Assembly: GCF_003355475.1 (NCBI RefSeq)
Contig: NZ_CP031356.1
Span: forward strand, 1,364,001-1,428,000
Direction: 5' to 3'
Origin: Brachybacterium saurashtrense
Lineage (GTDB): Bacteria; Actinomycetota; Actinomycetes; Actinomycetales; Dermabacteraceae
Length of the DNA stretch: 64,000 nt
This document shows, one piece after another, positions 52,748 to 60,609 of the stretch (the stretch's first letter is position 1; each line of letters starts with the position of its first letter). The translations under genes were made by a program, and so were the position numbers. Below the pieces are notes generated by a model. That model searched no databases, was not told where the DNA came from, and saw only the letters and a list, made by a program, of their open reading frames with translations.

Positions 52748-54408
52748 CGGTTCACGGCCGCGTGGATCTCCAGGGCGCGCGGCCGGGCGAGGTGGCCGGG
52801 ATGGCCGCGATGGGGCGAGAGGGCCTCGAGCCCCTCCGCGTCCAGGCGGGCGCACAGTGCGGCGATCGCGGTGCCGAGATCCTCGGCGGCTCCGGTGCCG
52901 GGGGCGTCCAGCAGCTCGGCGAGGCGGTCCAGGGCGTGCGCGACGGCCTGGGTCTGCGCGGCGTCGACCAGCTGGGACTGCGCCGCGAGGTCGATGCTCT
53001 CCTGCCCGAACCGGATCGTGGCCCGGCCCTTCGCGGCGGCGGGCCGGCGCTTCCCGGCCGGGCGCAGCACGCCGGGCGCGGGACGACGGGGGCGCGAAGG
53101 CCCGAACACCCCGCCCGCCGTCGCCTTGGGCGCGGCGCCGGCGAGCTCGCGGGCCCGGGCGGTGACGTCGTGGGGGACGTACTCGTCCATCGCGATGACG
53201 CAGTCGGCCACGTCGAGGAAGGCGGCGGAGCCGCCCGCCACCAGCACGGTGGAGACGCCCCGCTCGTGCAGCAGGGGCCGCACCCGGTCCACGAAGGGGG
53301 TGATCGGCTCCCGCTCGACGGAGACGAGGGCCCGCATGCGCTCGTCGCGGAACATCATGTTGGTGGCCGAGGTGTCCTCGTCCAGCAGCACCGCCGATGC
53401 GCCGGCGTCGACCGCCTCGACCAGCGAAGCGGCCTGGGAGGTGGAGCCCGAGGCGTTGGTGGTGGAGAAGGCGCGGGTGTCGGCGCCGGAGGGCAGGCCC
53501 GCGAGGAACGGGGAGATGTCCACACCGGCCACGGAGCGGCCGTCCTCGGCGCGCAGCGCCGCGGCGTCGGCCCGGGCGATCACCCATTCGCGGCCATCGC
53601 CCTCCACGTGCGGGTGCACGCCCCGCGCGAGCGCCCGCAGCAGCGTGGACTTGCCGTGGTAGCCGCCGCCGACGATCACCGTGACCCCGTCGGGCACGCC
53701 CATCCCCTGCACGCTCCGACCGCTGGGCAGCTCGAACCGGACCCGCAGCGAGGCGGGGCTCGTGAAGGGCACCGCGCCGCCGACGAGCGGGAGGTCCGAG
53801 TCCCCCGCACGGCGGGGCAGGATCGCGCCGTCCCCCACGAAGGCCACCAGGCCCCGGCCTGCCAGCCGGTCCCGCAGCGCCTCCTGGTCGCGGTGCAGGG
53901 TGACGTGCCGGCGCAGCGCCTCCACGTCCAGGGTCGCGGCCCGCAGCGATGACTCCGCGATCCGGGGCAGCGCCTCGGTGAGCAGGCGCGCCGCCTGCCG
54001 GCCGCGCACTCGGCGCCCGGAGGCGGGCAGCGGCACCGCCAGTCGCGCCTCGATACCCTCCGCGGTGACGGCCACGCTGGTGCGCTCGAGCACCTCCTGC
54101 CCGGGCGCTCCGGTGAGGATCCCCTCGCCGTGACGGGCGGCGGCGGCCGCGACGGCACGGGCGAGGAAGTCGGTGGTGGCGACTCGTCCGCGCCGGTCGT
54201 CCAGGAGGTCCTCGGGCAGGGCCGCCTCCGCCCGGTCCACGATCAGGCGCATCAGCGAGGGCGGGGCGTAGGGGTCTGCCTGCACGTGGTCGACCACCAG
54301 GCGGCAGGGCCCGAGGTCGTAGCGGCCGTGCAGCTCCTTGTAGGCGCCGTAGCCGCGGGAGTCGATCGCGGTGAGGGTGCGTGCCAGGGCGGTCGCGTCG
54401 GCGGTCAT
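52723..54408 (-). CDS. ABC-ATPase domain-containing protein (predicted ATPase of the ABC class, PF09818-like)
   Basis: This 561-aa soluble protein has the family start LTAIDSRGYGAYKELHGRYDL (in part), the P-loop region VIVGGGYHGKSTLLRALARGVHPH (about residues 245-268, shown as markers) and the Walker B-like AVLLDEDTSATNMM. These proteins are found across bacteria as stand-alone cytosolic ATPases of unknown function. GAGAGG precedes ATG 54408. It converges on, and overlaps, the glycosylase gene by 25 nt. Confidence 0.88.
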   Translation of the reverse strand: MTADATALARTLTAIDSRGYGAYKELHGRYDLGPCRLVVDHVQADPYAPPSLMRLIVDRAEAALPEDLLDDRRGRVATTDFLARAVAAAAARHGEGILTGAPGQEVLERTSVAVTAEGIEARLAVPLPASGRRVRGRQAARLLTEALPRIAESSLRAATLDVEALRRHVTLHRDQEALRDRLAGRGLVAFVGDGAILPRRAGDSDLPLVGGAVPFTSPASLRVRFELPSGRSVQGMGVPDGVTVIVGGGYHGKSTLLRALARGVHPHVEGDGREWVIARADAAALRAEDGRSVAGVDISPFLAGLPSGADTRAFSTTNASGSTSQAASLVEAVDAGASAVLLDEDTSATNMMFRDERMRALVSVEREPITPFVDRVRPLLHERGVSTVLVAGGSAAFLDVADCVIAMDEYVPHDVTARARELAGAAPKATAGGVFGPSRPRRPAPGVLRPAGKRRPAAAKGRATIRFGQESIDLAAQSQLVDAAQTQAVAHALDRLAELLDAPGTGAAEDLGTAIAALCARLDAEGLEALSPHRGHPGHLARPRALEIHAAVNRYRGLRLA

Positions 54409-54465
54409 GGCTCTCGCGCCTCTCGCTCGGGGTCAGGGGCGGTGGACCACGCTATCGCCTGTCGG

Positions 54466-55320
54466 TCACAGCGCGTCCACCAGCTCCTGCACCGCGGCGT
54501 CGAACAGCTCCGGCGCCTCGAGGTTCGGGTAGTGGGCGGCGCCGGGCACCTCGACATGGCGCGCGGGACCGCTGACGGAGCGGACGAGCCGTGCCCCCAT
54601 CCCCCGGTGATCGTCCCCGTCGAGCGCCCCGGAGAGCGCGAGCACGGGGGCGGCGATCTCCCCGAGCCGTCCCCAGGGGTCGGCGACCGGGGTGGGCGGG
54701 ACCGGGGGCAGAGGGCGGCCGTCGGGGTCGAGCCGCAGGTGCTGGGCCAGGGTGTCCCGGGCCATGGTGTCGATGAGCGCCCACACCGCGGGATCGACCT
54801 GCCCGCGCGTGCGGTGCGGGCCCGCGGTGAAGCGCTGGAGCACCGCGATCCAGGCCTCGGGGTCGGTGCCCTGCTCCGCCTCCCGCCAGTCCGCGAAGGC
54901 CTGCAGCGCCCACGGGTCGGTGAACTCCGGCTGACTCGTGCCGGTGCCGCTGACCACGAGTGCGGCGACGCGCGCCGGGAACTCCAGGGCCAGGTCCACG
55001 GCGGTGCCGCCGCCCATGGAAATCCCGATCGGCACGGCGACGTCGATCTGCAGTGCATCCATCAGCGCGATCACGTCGTCGACGAGACGGTAGGGGGCCT
55101 CGGCGTCGCTCGAGCCGCCTTGCCCGCGCGCATCGGGCGCGATGACGCGCCGCCCCGGGAACGCGTCCAGCTGCGGTCCCCACATGCGGGAGTCCACCGC
55201 CCCGCCGTGCAGCAGGAGCAGCGGCGGGCCTCCCCCCGAGGGGCCGCTCTCGCGGTAGGCGATGGTCTGGTCCGCCAGGTCGAGGAAGTTCACTCCGGGG
55301 TGCGTCTCTGCAGGGCTCAT
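54466..55320 (-). CDS. Alpha/beta-fold hydrolase
   Basis: This 284-aa protein has the lid-less hydrolase pattern: LLLLHGGAVDSRMW (oxyanion region), the nucleophile elbow GISMGGG (Ser near residue 105) and the C-terminal GAAHYPNLEAPELF (catalytic His). ATG 55320 lies within the first operator. The gene is divergent from marR, and both share two near-identical inverted repeats, so it is probably repressed by that MarR protein. The substrate is unknown; ester or lactone hydrolases are common in such pairs. Confidence 0.88.
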   Translation of the reverse strand: MSPAETHPGVNFLDLADQTIAYRESGPSGGGPPLLLLHGGAVDSRMWGPQLDAFPGRRVIAPDARGQGGSSDAEAPYRLVDDVIALMDALQIDVAVPIGISMGGGTAVDLALEFPARVAALVVSGTGTSQPEFTDPWALQAFADWREAEQGTDPEAWIAVLQRFTAGPHRTRGQVDPAVWALIDTMARDTLAQHLRLDPDGRPLPPVPPTPVADPWGRLGEIAAPVLALSGALDGDDHRGMGARLVRSVSGPARHVEVPGAAHYPNLEAPELFDAAVQELVDAL

Positions 55321-55337
55321 GACACCCAAGGTGTCAT
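55319..55337. promoter_or_regulatory. MarR-type operator 1 (overlaps hydrolase start)
   Basis: ATGACACCCAAGGTGTCAT has perfect 8-bp arms (ATGACACC/GGTGTCAT) around CAA. It overlaps the hydrolase start codon. Confidence 0.7.
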
Positions 55338-55349
55338 GCCGCGCGCAGA

Positions 55350-55368
55350 ATGACAACCCGAGTGTCAT
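55350..55368. promoter_or_regulatory. MarR-type operator 2 (covers marR promoter)
   Basis: ATGACAACCCGAGTGTCAT is the second 19-bp copy, with 6-bp arms. It overlaps CATACT (55366-55371), the likely -10 box 6 nt before the marR ATG, so binding would repress marR. Confidence 0.65.
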
Positions 55369-55377
55369 ACTGGCCGG

Positions 55378-55848
55378 ATGAGCGATGTCCCCCTCCCCCC
55401 GGACGCCCGCGCCGCCCGACTCGCCGAGGTGTACGTGGCCCTCGGGCCCGTGTACCGCCGCGTGGCCCGGATCGTGGAGCAGGACGAGCAGGTCAGCGGC
55501 CTGTCGGTGGGAGTGCGCAACGTGCTGGACCAGCTCCGGCGCGACGGGCGCCGCACCGTCCCGCAGCTCGCGCGCACCCAGGACCTCAGCCGGCAGTACA
55601 CCCAGCGCATGGTGGACAGGGCGCGCGCCGACGGCCTGGTCGAGCTCGTCGACAATCCGGCACACCGCCGCTCCCGACTCGTGCGCCTCACACCGGCGGG
55701 CGATGCCGCCATCGCGGCCGTCCTCGCACGCGAGCGGTCCCGGCTCGAACGCGTGGGCGGCGATCTCACCGCCGCAGAGCTCGCCGGGACGCTGCGGGTG
55801 CTCCATCACATGGACCAGGCGCTCCTCGCCCTCGAGGAGGAGGGGTGA
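55378..55848 (+). CDS. MarR-family transcriptional regulator
   Basis: This 156-aa protein has the MarR winged helix (about residues 30-105): VLDQLRRDGRRTVPQLARTQDLSRQYTQRMVDR in part, then the wing NPAHRRSRLVRLTPAG. ATG 55378 is 6 nt after CATACT, so the mRNA is probably leaderless. It likely binds the two 19-bp inverted repeats between itself and the hydrolase. A strong hairpin follows its stop. Confidence 0.9.
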   Translation: MSDVPLPPDARAARLAEVYVALGPVYRRVARIVEQDEQVSGLSVGVRNVLDQLRRDGRRTVPQLARTQDLSRQYTQRMVDRARADGLVELVDNPAHRRSRLVRLTPAGDAAIAAVLARERSRLERVGGDLTAAELAGTLRVLHHMDQALLALEEEG

Positions 55849-55869
55849 CGGACGATCACCCCGACACAG

Positions 55870-55903
55870 CAGCAGGGCCCCGGCATCTGCCGGGGCCCTG
55901 CTG
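55870..55903 (+). terminator. Perfect 15-bp hairpin after marR
   Basis: CAGCAGGGCCCCGGC (55870-55884) pairs fully with its complement (55889-55903) around ATCT. There is no T tract, but position and strength suit a terminator. Just beyond it the base composition falls. Confidence 0.7.
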
Positions 55904-55930
55904 ACGAGTCACTGTCTCACGGTTTCTCGA

Positions 55931-56218
55931 GTGGACGCGGGTGGACTCAAACCGAACACCTGGCAGCGGTTCGAGCGGCTCAGCTCCGCGTGGAATCAGG
56001 CGAAACTCGGCTCCGGCGATGAACCGCAAGATGCCGTCGAAGACGAGCCGAGCGTCGTGACGAACCCTAGGAGACGAGCTAGAACACCGCTGACGGACAG
56101 CCAAGTGGACGATATCCGAACTGCGCGAGCGAACGGCGAGAGCGTGATCTCCATCTGTCGGCGGTTCGATGTGCATCGGATGACGGTGTGGACGCACACG
56201 AAGCACCTGCTGTCGTGA
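55931..56218 (+). CDS. Small HTH protein or remnant
   Basis: The frame, possibly from GTG 55931 (or GTG 56057), ends with a clear helix-turn-helix of the resolvase/homeodomain-like type (LTDSQVDDIRTARANGESVI, then RRFDVHRMTVWTHTK). The preceding 55 residues are polar and unlike any family I recognise. There is no ribosome site before the GTG. It may be the C-terminal piece of a recombinase-like or phage regulator left at the island edge, rather than a working gene. Confidence 0.4.
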   Translation: MDAGGLKPNTWQRFERLSSAWNQAKLGSGDEPQDAVEDEPSVVTNPRRRARTPLTDSQVDDIRTARANGESVISICRRFDVHRMTVWTHTKHLLS

Positions 56219-56417
56219 TCGACGCCGCGCCTCAACACACTCAGCAGGATTGCGACGTCAGACGGATCAGCTCCCCGTGATTGGGAGCGAACCGCGCTGA
56301 GGCTACGTTGCGTCGACCGTGAGCGGCACACGGAGATCGGTCGCGACGGGCGTGTAGAGGTCAACACCCTGTTCCCTGGTCTTAAGAGAGACGATCAGCG
56401 AGTACCAGACAGGCAAG
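56219..56417. other. Non-coding junction DNA at island edge
   Basis: This stretch of about 200 bp has lower G+C than the left part of the window. It carries no convincing frame, repeat or RNA gene. It lies between the HTH frame and the truncated NTPase frame and probably contains the point where an older segment was lost. Confidence 0.4.
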
Positions 56418-56612
56418 TCAAGCCGATCCTTTCGGCTGATGAATCGCACCGGGTTCACTGGCTCTTCCCCAGCTGCCGGACAGGCCTAGCGCAACCGGGG
56501 CGAGCGCCTCATCGAGCAGCGCATCCGCGACCGTCCCTGCCACCGCGTCGAACGACATTAGGTCGACTCCGGCGGGATCGTTCGACCAGAGTGTGAGCGC
56601 GGGGGCAGTCAC
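56418..56612 (-). pseudogene. 5' remnant of a KAP-type P-loop NTPase gene
   Basis: The frame starts with GTG 56612 overlapping the M48 stop (GTGA), as a real next gene of the operon would. It reads TAPALTLWSNDPAGVDLMSF...PVALGLSGSWG, which is the beginning of KAP-family NTPases just before Walker A (normally SGSWGSGKT/S). Here the sequence turns into an unrelated 15-residue tail (RASEPG onwards) and stops at 56418. The lost part should be several hundred codons. So the gene is truncated at about 56465. Confidence 0.65.
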
Positions 56613-57313
56613 GACACCCCTCCGAACCATAACGCGGCACCACGCCTTGCAAGGTCGCGCTTGCGCTCCTCGTAATCCGGCATAGCGCGGGCGAGCAGTT
56701 CCCAGAATGTCGGGCCGTGGTGTGCCTCACGGAGGTGTGCTAGCTCGTGCACCAAAACGTACTCAACGAGTGCCGGTGGCAGCTGCAACGTTGCCCAGTG
56801 GATACGCACCTTGCGGCCCGCGGTCGCGGTCCCCCACTTGTGCGCGAGGTCCCGCACTTCGATCGGGACATCGTCAACGCGCAGCCGCTCCGCCCACGCC
56901 CCAGCACGTGGCCCGAGCCAAATCTCGCCGCAGCGGCGGTACCACGCGATCAGAGCCGCGTCGCCCGCCGGAGCAAGACGTTGAGGCAGGACCAGCCGTC
57001 CGCGTTCGAGGCGGACGTCGCCATCTGAGTCCACAAGCTTGAGCCGGTAGCTGCGGCCGAGGTACGAGAAGCCCTCGCCGTCAACCAGCTCCTTGGTGAC
57101 CGGCTCGTGCTGCAGAACCTCCTTCTCCGCGAGCTTGCGGTAGACCCACTCGCGCTTCGAGGCAAGGAACTGCTGCAGCTCCTCGGTTGCCACGTCTTTG
57201 GCGGCACGCAAACGCAAGGAGCCGTCAGCCTCGATGGTGAGCTTTGCCCGGCGGCTGGTGCCGCCAATCTCAACAGGCACCTGGAGATCGTCGAGCTGAA
57301 GGAGGGCCGTCAT
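56609..57313 (-). CDS. M48/YgjP-like zinc metallopeptidase
   Basis: This 234-aa protein of the YgjP/DUF45 group has an N-terminal beta-rich part (residues 1-60). It then has a small domain with SYLGRSYRLKLV, and the zinc peptidase motif HELAHLREAHH (His189, Glu190, His193). It starts at ATG 57313, overlapping the hsdR stop. Genes of this family are regularly found behind type I restriction genes, where their role is not settled. A SprT-like proteolytic job or a role in RM complex turnover are both possible. Confidence 0.88.
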   Translation of the reverse strand: MTALLQLDDLQVPVEIGGTSRRAKLTIEADGSLRLRAAKDVATEELQQFLASKREWVYRKLAEKEVLQHEPVTKELVDGEGFSYLGRSYRLKLVDSDGDVRLERGRLVLPQRLAPAGDAALIAWYRRCGEIWLGPRAGAWAERLRVDDVPIEVRDLAHKWGTATAGRKVRIHWATLQLPPALVEYVLVHELAHLREAHHGPTFWELLARAMPDYEERKRDLARRGAALWFGGVS

Positions 57314-60300
57314 GAGCGCCCTCGGCCCTTGACGTGCTCAGCGATCAGCGACTGGTTCGCCCGCGCCAGTTCCATGAGCCGATCGGCAATGGCAGCCTGC
57401 TCGGAGAATGGGAACAGATCCCGGTCGTCCAAGCGGCGGATGATGTCTTTATGCAGCTCATCCTGTGCATGTGAGTTATGCCAGAACCGGACGATGCCCG
57501 CGTGCTGAGTGACCTCAACGACGAGCTTTGCGGCCAGATGCATGATGTCCGCCCGCACCTCGTCGGGCAGGGTGGCGCTGGTGGCGAACTCACTCTCCAG
57601 CAGACCGTAGAACCGGGCGACCAGCGGGTCCTCATGCACGCGCGTCGCGGCCGGCTCGTCGACGACATCGCGAAGCAACACCTCAAGCGCCAGGCTGAGC
57701 TGATCCCACTTGCCGGTGAGGGTCCTTAGGATCTCGTCGAGCCGCTCGGAGAGCTTGGTGTAGCGGGCCGGGTCCTCGTCGAAGTTCTTCCGGATGTGGA
57801 ATCGCAGAGCGTGCTCCATCTCGGAGGCCTTGGCCTTGTCCGAGGTGAGGCCCTTGACCTTGGCCAGGAACTCCGGGTCGGTCACCGAGACGGGCGGGAT
57901 CTTGGTGGCGATGTCGAGCGCCGTCACGTGCTCGTCGATGAGTGTCCGGACCTTCTCGCCGTAGAGCGAGGCATCGAAGTCACCGAGTCCATCGTCGCGG
58001 TAGCGGCGCCTGGCGACCTTCTGAATGAGACCGAAGCGCTTGGCGTCGGCCACAAACGGCAGCGCCTCCGGACGAGGCAGGATGGTGTTGAGCGTGGTGA
58101 GAAACTGCTTGAGCAGCACGCCGAAGCGAGCCCTAAGAGCGTCGTCTGAGAGCAGATCGACACAGGCTTCAATGTCCTCATCGAAGTCGAAGCTCTCGAT
58201 ACCAGCCTGAGCAAAGAGCGCCACCACGCGTGCGTGCCGATCACGCAAGTTCGGCACCTCGTCGGTGATCGAGGCGAGCGCGCCAACCGCATCCTCGGCG
58301 TCCTCGGGGGCGTAGGCCTGCAGCGCCTTCTGCAGGTGGGCGCCGACGCCGAAGTAGTCGACCAGGAGGCCAGCCGCCTTGCCCGGTGCCGTCCGGTTCA
58401 CGCGAGCGATGGCCTGGAGCAGCTCGGCGTCCTGGATGAAGCGGTCAAGGTAGAGCGCCTGCTCAACGGGGGCATCAAAGCCGGTCAGCAACATGGTGCG
58501 TACCAAGAGGAAGGCGACCGGGCTGGTGTGCTCTCCGGGCAAGCCGAGCGGCTGCTTGAACTCCGCAATGACCTTGTCCTGACGGCCCTTATCTGTCCAC
58601 TGCGCCCAGGCCGGATCGTCGTTGTGGTCGCCGGAGATCACCGGCACGAAGTCGAGGATGCGAATGAGCTCGAGGTGGGGCAAGGCGCGCACGAGCACCT
58701 GCCGCCGTCGGTCCAGCCCGTCGATATCGAGGCTGCCGTCCTCAGCCCCGCGCACCAGGTACTCCGGGAGCCTCTCGATCTGCGCGACGAGTTCATCACG
58801 GGCCGTGAGCAGCGCCTCCCGGTAGCGGACGGTGGCAAGCCTGCTGGTTGCCGACAGCTGCGCCTTGAAGCCGCCAGGGAGCACCGTCGACACGTAGTGC
58901 CACAGAATCGATTTCGCCTTGGCTGCAATGAGCTTCGGCGCCTCCAACACCGCGCCGGTCGTGGCGTAGCGCGCCTTGAGCTTCTCGACCTCCTCGGTCG
59001 TGTGCTCGGCGAACATGTCCTCGAACAGCTCATCCAGGTCGCTGCCGCCAGCCACTGCACCCTTGGCCGTGCGCCCCTCGTAGAAGATCGGGACGACGGC
59101 ACCATCGTGCTCGGCCTGTCGGATCGTGTACTTGTCGATGAACGGTCCGAAGATGGCGTCGGTGCGCTTCTTCCCTTCCCGCATGATCGGTGTGCCGGTG
59201 AAGCCGATCTTGGCCGCGTTAGGCAGCGCCGCCATGAGGTTGGCGTGCAGTGTTGAGGTCTGGGAGCGGTGCGCCTCGTCGACGAGGATCACGATCGTCT
59301 CGTCAGTGTTGAGCACACCAAGCGCCTCATTGGCGTCGTCCCCCGCTATATGGGCCACAGTCGCATCGGCATAGTCGGTGTCTCGGTACTTCTGGATCAT
59401 GGCGAAGGCCAGCGCTGGACCCTTCTCAGCGAGGATCGTCTTGAGCTTGCTGGTACGGCGAGCGCGCACGACTCCTTCGCCGGAGAGCTTGGCGGTCTCG
59501 GACAGCTGCTTTTCAAGGTCGGTCCGGTCGGTGACGACCACGACTTTGAAGGCCCGGAGCACAGGGTCCGAGCGCATCGCGCGCACCAAGAAGACCATGG
59601 TGAGTGATTTGCCCGAGCCCTGCGTGTGCCAGATGAGGCCACCGCGTCGATCGCTCTCGCTATCCTGACCACGGGTCTTGCCGGTCTTGAGCCGCGTGAG
59701 CGCTCGGCCAACTGCGCGGTACTGCTGGTAGCGAGTGACGATCTTGATCCGCCGGCCATTTACTTCGGTGAACAGCGTGAAGTGGCGGACGATATCGAGC
59801 AGGTTAGATGGTGTCAGCATCCCGGCAGTGAGCAGCTCCTGGCCGGTGAGGTCCGCCGCGGGCTTGCCGAATTGTGATGCCAGCTCGTCACGGATGAGCG
59901 GGAAGGGGTCCTTCCACTCGATGAAGTGCTCCGGTCCAGCGGTGAAGGTGGCGACGCGAGCTTTGTCGCCGTAGGTGGAGACCACGAACTGGTTCGTCCA
60001 GAACAGCTGCTCGTTGCCCTCGGGAAGCCCGAGGTGACGCTGGTTGGCATAGCGCCGCAGCTGGTTGATGCTCTCAGCCATAGGGTCGGTGACGTACGGG
60101 CTCTTGCACTCGATGACTACAAGTGGGATGCCATTAACAAACAGCACGACATCCGGGGCCACGAACTTCTTGGCCTGGCCGCCGGGCTCATCCACCCGGA
60201 ACTGGCTGATCGCTAGGAAGTCGTTGTTGGCTGGATTCTCGAAGTCGATGAACTGGACACGCTGTGAGCGCCCCTGATCCCAGTCCGGCAGGCCGGCTAC

Positions 60301-60609
60301 CGACACGCCCTCAAGAAGGCGCTCAGTCATCCGCTCGTTGAGCTCGACGAGCTTGCCCACTTCAGCGCGTGTCAGGGACGAGACGACCTCGGCCAGGCGG
60401 CTGTCGTCCAACCACGCGTTGCCATCCGGGCCAGGGTTGATCTTGAGCAGCGCAGCGCGGAGCCGGTCCTCGAGGATCGAGCCACGGAACGAGTCGCGTT
60501 CCGTCACCGCCGGGTCCGACTTCGAGCCCTCGATCACCTTCCAATCGAGGCCAGACAACTGATCAAGCAGCGGCTTCTCGACCTCGGTGTACTCGGGGCT
60601 CTGGCTCAT
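57310..60609 (-). CDS. hsdR: Type I restriction endonuclease subunit R
   Basis: This 1099-aa motor and nuclease subunit cuts unmodified DNA after ATP-driven translocation. The N-terminal nuclease has the D...ExK core in VVIECKSPY (Glu167, Lys169). The helicase has Walker A HTQGSGKS (Lys334), the DEAH box (Asp444-His447), and later motif V/VI segments near LLTGFDAPVEQALYLDR and ARVNRTAPGK. The C-terminal helical domain binds HsdM/HsdS. ATG 60609 overlaps the hsdS stop. Length and motif order are intact. Confidence 0.95.
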   Translation of the reverse strand: MSQSPEYTEVEKPLLDQLSGLDWKVIEGSKSDPAVTERDSFRGSILEDRLRAALLKINPGPDGNAWLDDSRLAEVVSSLTRAEVGKLVELNERMTERLLEGVSVAGLPDWDQGRSQRVQFIDFENPANNDFLAISQFRVDEPGGQAKKFVAPDVVLFVNGIPLVVIECKSPYVTDPMAESINQLRRYANQRHLGLPEGNEQLFWTNQFVVSTYGDKARVATFTAGPEHFIEWKDPFPLIRDELASQFGKPAADLTGQELLTAGMLTPSNLLDIVRHFTLFTEVNGRRIKIVTRYQQYRAVGRALTRLKTGKTRGQDSESDRRGGLIWHTQGSGKSLTMVFLVRAMRSDPVLRAFKVVVVTDRTDLEKQLSETAKLSGEGVVRARRTSKLKTILAEKGPALAFAMIQKYRDTDYADATVAHIAGDDANEALGVLNTDETIVILVDEAHRSQTSTLHANLMAALPNAAKIGFTGTPIMREGKKRTDAIFGPFIDKYTIRQAEHDGAVVPIFYEGRTAKGAVAGGSDLDELFEDMFAEHTTEEVEKLKARYATTGAVLEAPKLIAAKAKSILWHYVSTVLPGGFKAQLSATSRLATVRYREALLTARDELVAQIERLPEYLVRGAEDGSLDIDGLDRRRQVLVRALPHLELIRILDFVPVISGDHNDDPAWAQWTDKGRQDKVIAEFKQPLGLPGEHTSPVAFLLVRTMLLTGFDAPVEQALYLDRFIQDAELLQAIARVNRTAPGKAAGLLVDYFGVGAHLQKALQAYAPEDAEDAVGALASITDEVPNLRDRHARVVALFAQAGIESFDFDEDIEACVDLLSDDALRARFGVLLKQFLTTLNTILPRPEALPFVADAKRFGLIQKVARRRYRDDGLGDFDASLYGEKVRTLIDEHVTALDIATKIPPVSVTDPEFLAKVKGLTSDKAKASEMEHALRFHIRKNFDEDPARYTKLSERLDEILRTLTGKWDQLSLALEVLLRDVVDEPAATRVHEDPLVARFYGLLESEFATSATLPDEVRADIMHLAAKLVVEVTQHAGIVRFWHNSHAQDELHKDIIRRLDDRDLFPFSEQAAIADRLMELARANQSLIAEHVKGRGRS

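Noticed and set aside
55925-55960. Sequence GGACGCGGGT near 55933 resembling the 3' end of tmRNA, a common island attachment site
   Set aside because: The rest of the tmRNA 3' end (GATTCCCGCC and CCA) is absent, no integrase lies nearby, and the match is only 10 bases.
55996-56367. Minus-strand frame of 123 codons opposite the small HTH frame
   Set aside because: Ser/Arg-rich shadow with no family resemblance and no ribosome site.
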